From: Thermoanaerobacterium thermosulfurigenes
Lineage (GTDB): Bacteria; Bacillota; Thermoanaerobacteria; Thermoanaerobacterales; Thermoanaerobacteraceae
Length of the DNA stretch: 36,660 nucleotides
Reading direction: 5' to 3'
Assembly (NCBI RefSeq): GCF_051201035.1
Contig: NZ_JBPODR010000024.1
Location: 1 to 36,660, forward strand
Below, piece after piece: positions 33,339 through 36,660 of the stretch (the stretch's first letter is position 1; each line of letters opens with the position of its first letter). The position numbers were made by a program, and so were the translations under genes. The notes beneath the pieces are model-generated. The model had not been told where the DNA came from, made no database searches, and was given only the letters and a program-made list of their open reading frames with translations.

Positions 33339-35735
33339 CTAATTAGCTGATCTGAACCTCCTCAGCCTTAAGGCGTTTGACACAACTGATACTGAACTAA
33401 ATGCCATTGCACCCCCTGCAATAGCTGGATTTAAAAGACCTGCTGCAGCAAATGGAATTCCTATTGTATTGTAGATAAAAGCCCAAAACAGATTCTGATA
33501 AATATTTCTCATGGTAGCTCTGCTTAATTTTATCGCTGTCACTAAACTCATTAAACTACCACTTATAAGCGTGATATCTGACGTCTCAATTGCTACGTCC
33601 GTTCCAGTCCCTATAGCAATACCTAAATCTGATTGTGCTAACGCTGGAGCATCATTTATGCCATCTCCAACCATTGCAACTATTTTACCCTGTTTTTGTA
33701 ACTTTATAACTTCCTCCGCTTTTTTTTCTGGTAAAACTTCTGCTAATACGTGATCAATACCAACTTGTTTTGCAATGGCCTCAGCAGTTCTTTCATTGTC
33801 ACCGGTTATCATGTATACATCTATGTTTAAAGCTTTTAATTCTTGTATAGCCTTTGCTGAATCTTCCTTAGGTACATCGGCAACCGCTATTACACCTAAA
33901 GCCTTACCTTCAGATGATAGAATCATAACAGTTTTGCCTTCATTCTCAAGCTTTTCTAAAGAAAAACTTATGCCAGATGTATCTACGTTCTCTCTATCCA
34001 TCAACCTTCTATTCCCAATATAATATTCTTTTTCGTTAATTATAGCACAAATACCGTAGCCTGGTATAGTCTCAAATTTGCTCGGATCTGGCAATTTTTC
34101 GCAGTTTTCCTTTGATTTATTCACAATTGCTTTGCCAAGCGGATGCTCAGAATTTTTTTCAGCTATTCCAGCAATATACAGCAAATCGTCTTCCTTCAAT
34201 TGACTAAATGAAATGACATCGGTGACTACAGGTTCTCCTTTTGTAATAGTACCGGTTTTGTCTAATACAATAGCATTAATCTTTTTTGCTTTTTGCAAAT
34301 ATTCGCCACCTTTTATAAGTATGCCATTTTCTGCACCTTTACCTGTACCTACCATGACAGATGTAGGCGTTGCAAGACCTAATGCGCAAGGACATGCAAT
34401 TACAAGTACAGATACTGCACTTATTACACCTTCGTTAAGATTTCCTAATACAAGGTACCATATCAAAAATGTAACAATTGCTATTCCAATGACTACAGGT
34501 ACGAAAACTCCTGATACCTTATCAGCGATCTCTTGGATAGGTGCTTTTGAGCCTTGTGCATCCTCAACCATTTTTATTATCTGTGATAGTACCGTATCTT
34601 TCCCGACCTTCGTCGCTTTAAACTTAAAAGTACCTGTCTTATTTATTGTCGCACCTATTACTTCGTCATTGACATTTTTATCAACAGGAATGGATTCTCC
34701 AGTTATCATGGATTCATCTATAGCAGAACTTCCATCTACAATTATACCATCTACAGGTATTTTTTCACCTGGCCTTACTACAACTATATCTCCTACCTTT
34801 ACTTCTTCAATAGGTATGTCTATTTCTTCTCCATTTCTTATGACCCTTGCAGTTTTCGCCTGAAGCCCCATAAGTTTTTTTATTGCTTCAGATGTTTTGC
34901 CTTTTGCTATAGCTTCAAGCATTTTTCCTAATGTAATAAGAGTAATTACAACGGCCGACGCTTCAAAATACAAATAATTGTGTACTTCTGACATAGGCTT
35001 AGTAAAAACATTGTACAAGCTATAAAAATATGCAGCAGATGTACCGAGAGCAACTAATGTATCCATGTTGGCTGACATGTTTTTTAAATTATGCCAAGCA
35101 CCTTTGTAGTATCTATATCCAATAATAAATTGAACTGGTGTGGCTAAAAGTATTTGAAACCACGGCGCTTCTAAAATTCCTGCAGGTAATTTAAAAACTT
35201 TTAATACCATAGCAAGAAGAAGCGGAAAAGTCAAAATCGAAGATACAATCACCAAAGCTTTTGTTTTTTTTATCTCGGCTTCTCTCTCATTTTTTTCATA
35301 GTCTAATGCATTATCTTTTTTTTCTTTCGCATCATAGCCGATGTCTCTTATGGCTTTTGCCATCTGTTCTACACTTATAGCATCTGAATTATATTCCACA
35401 GATGCCTCCTCTGTGGCAAAATTAACGCTTGCTTTATATACACCAGGCAATTTATTCAAAGTCTTTTCTATTTTAGTAGCACATGAAGCACATGACATGC
35501 CAATCAATACAAGATCTGCTTTGTCCCTTACTACACCATATCCTAAATCTTCAATTTTTTTCGTCATATCATCTATGTCAACTTTTTCTGGGTCATACAC
35601 AACTGTGGCTTTCTCAACCGCTAAGTTAACATTAGCTTCATCAATTCCTTCTAAATTTTTAAGACCCTTTTCTATGCGAGCGGCACAAGACGCACAAGTC
35701 ATGCCGGTAATTTTTAAAGTAGCTTTTTCAGGCAT
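33339..35735 (-). CDS. copA: Copper-exporting P1B-type ATPase CopA
   Basis: A 798-residue membrane pump. Two N-terminal heavy-metal-associated domains carry GMTCASC (~9-15) and GMSCASC (~79-85). The metal path has CPC (VLVIACPCALGLATP); the phosphorylation site is DKTGTITKG; SEHPLGKAI is the HP motif of the nucleotide domain; GDGINDAPAL is the hinge. Six to eight membrane segments are expected, and TGES marks the actuator domain. CPC with YN and MxxS-like residues in the last segments fits Cu(I) export. TAAGGAGATGATTAT precedes ATG 35735, 17 bases after the upstream gene. Confidence 0.96.
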   Translation of the reverse strand: MPEKATLKITGMTCASCAARIEKGLKNLEGIDEANVNLAVEKATVVYDPEKVDIDDMTKKIEDLGYGVVRDKADLVLIGMSCASCATKIEKTLNKLPGVYKASVNFATEEASVEYNSDAISVEQMAKAIRDIGYDAKEKKDNALDYEKNEREAEIKKTKALVIVSSILTFPLLLAMVLKVFKLPAGILEAPWFQILLATPVQFIIGYRYYKGAWHNLKNMSANMDTLVALGTSAAYFYSLYNVFTKPMSEVHNYLYFEASAVVITLITLGKMLEAIAKGKTSEAIKKLMGLQAKTARVIRNGEEIDIPIEEVKVGDIVVVRPGEKIPVDGIIVDGSSAIDESMITGESIPVDKNVNDEVIGATINKTGTFKFKATKVGKDTVLSQIIKMVEDAQGSKAPIQEIADKVSGVFVPVVIGIAIVTFLIWYLVLGNLNEGVISAVSVLVIACPCALGLATPTSVMVGTGKGAENGILIKGGEYLQKAKKINAIVLDKTGTITKGEPVVTDVISFSQLKEDDLLYIAGIAEKNSEHPLGKAIVNKSKENCEKLPDPSKFETIPGYGICAIINEKEYYIGNRRLMDRENVDTSGISFSLEKLENEGKTVMILSSEGKALGVIAVADVPKEDSAKAIQELKALNIDVYMITGDNERTAEAIAKQVGIDHVLAEVLPEKKAEEVIKLQKQGKIVAMVGDGINDAPALAQSDLGIAIGTGTDVAIETSDITLISGSLMSLVTAIKLSRATMRNIYQNLFWAFIYNTIGIPFAAAGLLNPAIAGGAMAFSSVSVVSNALRLRRFRSAN

Positions 35736-35752
35736 ATAATCATCTCCTTAAA

Positions 35753-36067
35753 TTATACTTCTAATGCCTCATCAATAGCTTTTAAAATCATTTCTTTAGG
35801 TGGCACACCGGAATTACGTCCATTCACTTTATACACTCTGCATCCATAAAGAGGTTCATCATTTCTTCTCTCTTTTTCTATGTCTTCTCCATTGATATGA
35901 ATTGACGGTGAACCTAAAAATTTATATCTATATGCATCTTCTTCAGACTCTATCTTTACTATTTCTATATCATCTTTAATATTTTTTTCTGATAAAACTT
36001 CTTTTAACAATTTTAAAGCTGGCTCTGAATTAGGACATCCTTCGAAGTATAAAAAACGAATTTGCAT
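35753..36067 (-). CDS. Thioredoxin-fold protein, first gene of copper operon
   Basis: About 104 residues with a beta-alpha-beta thioredoxin-like start, IRFLYFEGCPNSEPALKLLKEVL, where the redox-type motif is C-P-N-S instead of CxxC. FLGSPSIHINGEDIE follows with the cis-proline equivalent, and YGCRVY supplies a second cysteine. Similar small proteins are annotated as thioredoxin-like or linked to alkylmercury lyase; the substrate is unknown. A role in moving copper or protecting thiols next to CopA is inferred. ATG 36067 follows GGAGAG; a longer frame to 36172 would run back through the operator and promoter, so it is unlikely. Confidence 0.8.
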   Translation of the reverse strand: MQIRFLYFEGCPNSEPALKLLKEVLSEKNIKDDIEIVKIESEEDAYRYKFLGSPSIHINGEDIEKERRNDEPLYGCRVYKVNGRNSGVPPKEMILKAIDEALEV

Positions 36068-36095
36068 TAAAAACACTCTCCTATTTAACCGTTTT

Positions 36096-36112
36096 ATACC
36101 CCTTAAGGGTAT
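36096..36112. promoter_or_regulatory. CsoR-like operator of the copper operon
   Basis: ATACCC and GGGTAT flank CTTAA, a G/C-tract palindrome inside AT-rich DNA as in copper-sensing CsoR operators. It covers the expected transcription start downstream of the consensus promoter, the position for a repressor that leaves when copper is bound. No csoR gene lies in the window. Confidence 0.6.
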
Positions 36113-36121
36113 TGCAATTTT

Positions 36122-36150
36122 ATTATATAATTCCGATATGTTTATGTCAA
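36122..36150 (-). promoter_or_regulatory. Consensus promoter of the copper operon
   Basis: TTGACA (36145-36150) and TATAAT (36122-36127), 17 bases apart on the minus strand: both boxes perfect. It should be strongly active unless repressed through the adjacent palindrome. Confidence 0.85.
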
Positions 36151-36157
36151 TATTATT

Positions 36158-36187
36158 TTGACGTCTTTTCATAAGCTTATGTATAAC
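36158..36187 (+). promoter_or_regulatory. Promoter of the DUF1540 gene
   Basis: TTGACG (36158-36163), an 18-base spacer and TATAAC (36182-36187) on the plus strand. The -35 boxes of this promoter and of the copper operon stand back to back, seven bases apart. An inverted repeat TTGATT-AA-AATCAA sits just before the ribosome site. Confidence 0.6.
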
Positions 36188-36242
36188 TACATCCTTTATG
36201 CAAATAATAATTCTTGATTAAAATCAATTGGAGGTGTTCTTT

Positions 36243-36395
36243 ATGAATGCAGAAAGCGTAGTAAAATGCGGTGTTAACACATGCGCATATTGGAAAGATA
36301 TGAGATGCCATGCACAATCAATCGAAGTGAATCCAAAGACCCCGACAGCAAAAACCAGCGCAGAAACTGAATGTACAACATTCAGGTCAAGATAA
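36243..36395 (+). CDS. DUF1540 small cysteine protein
   Basis: A 50-residue protein with start ATG 36243 after GGAGGTGTTCTTT. The order VKCGVNTCAYWKDMRCHAQSIEV ... ETECTTF, with four cysteines in C-x4-C-x7-C and a final C-x-T-F, is the DUF1540 pattern found as single or tandem units in clostridia. It likely binds a metal through its cysteines; its function is unknown. It is transcribed away from the copper operon from an overlapping divergent promoter region and has its own terminator. Confidence 0.88.
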   Translation: MNAESVVKCGVNTCAYWKDMRCHAQSIEVNPKTPTAKTSAETECTTFRSR

Positions 36396-36404
36396 AAATA
36401 TTTT

Positions 36405-36441
36405 AAAAGAGCTGAATAGTTATTTATTTCAGCTCTTTTTT
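36405..36441 (+). terminator. Terminator of the DUF1540 gene
   Basis: AAAAGAGCTGAA and TTCAGCTCTTTT pair around an 11-base loop, followed by a T-run on the plus strand. It starts 10 bases after the DUF1540 stop. Confidence 0.88.
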
Positions 36442-36660
36442 ACGAACTAAATATATTTTATGGAAAGCCTTATGGAGTCTTCAGGCGGTAAAAGGCGGAG
36501 AAAGTGCTTTGGTCTTCATAAGATCTTTATAATTGCATTGTATAATAAAATCACAATAAAAAAACTAGACCAGCTAGTAAAAGTCAATAGGTTTTAAAAA
36601 GAAATTTAAAATTTTTTACGTTGTAAAAAAGGGTATAGCAAACAAACTCAATTAAGAGCC
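36442..36660. other. Gene-free right end
   Basis: AT-rich DNA without a convincing gene. A TATAAT at about 36541 (plus strand) could be the -10 of a gene outside the window; no -35 is clear. A 41-codon frame starting near 36472 lacks a good ribosome site and is not called. Confidence 0.4.

Noticed and set aside
34213..34863. 216-codon plus-strand frame opposite copA
   Set aside because: Shadow of copA; the opposite strand carries the CPC, DKTGT and TGES motifs.
36472..36600. 41-codon plus-strand frame near the right end
   Set aside because: Weak ribosome site, no recognisable pattern and composition like the surrounding non-coding DNA.

Overview
The window looks like chromosome of a thermophilic, saccharolytic clostridium close to Thermoanaerobacterium. 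It is AT-rich with strong AGGAGG-type ribosome sites, it carries a beta-amylase that reads like the well-known 'Clostridium thermosulfurogenes' GH14+CBM20 enzyme (551 residues) and a GH15 glucoamylase, and its housekeeping order (murB-PHP-rapZ-yvcK, whiA-HPr, ytoI-dnaE, pfkA-pyk) is Firmicute-like. The genus is inferred from remembered protein families; no search was run. Apart from a plus-strand gene end at the left edge and a small plus-strand gene at the right edge, every gene lies on the minus strand, so the text below runs from high to low coordinates.

Right edge (33.1-36.4 kb): a metal cluster. A consensus promoter with a CsoR-like palindrome drives a thioredoxin-fold protein, the copper P-type ATPase CopA and a 56-residue eight-cysteine zinc-ribbon protein, ending in a terminator. 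A DUF1540 gene is transcribed divergently. Next (29.5-33.0 kb) comes murB - PHP phosphatase - rapZ - yvcK, tightly packed.

Starch block (20.5-29.2 kb): a three-gene sugar ABC importer (binding protein, MalF- and MalG-like permeases) under a promoter with a LacI-type operator and a cre-like site, then a beta-amylase with its own promoter and terminator. After it come a COG3580/COG3581 activase-like pair, a RodZ-like HTH membrane protein, a probable remnant of a GH13 enzyme and an orphan 78-residue protein. This block separates yvcK from whiA, which are neighbours in Bacillus subtilis.

Core block (10.9-20.5 kb): whiA-HPr, a YtoI-like CBS/DRTGG protein, dnaE, a small unknown protein, pfkA, pyk with a PEP-utiliser tail, and a hotdog thioesterase. 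Then come a lipoprotein glucoamylase and the rRNA methyltransferase rlmD.

Left part (0.2-7.15 kb): two consecutive PadR-controlled ABC exporter operons of the same design (PadR, a protein with a HAAS-like alpha-helical region, ATPase, permease). The one at 4.0-6.75 kb is clearly GC-richer than the rest, carries a pentapeptide-repeat protein, and sits between two direct 180-bp repeats about 95% identical (3790-3969 and 6971-7150). This looks like an acquired, potentially excisable export/resistance cassette next to rlmD. The AT-rich one (0.23-3.63 kb) ends with a metallo-beta-lactamase-fold hydrolase.

I saw no rRNA, tRNA, CRISPR array, transposase or phage gene.
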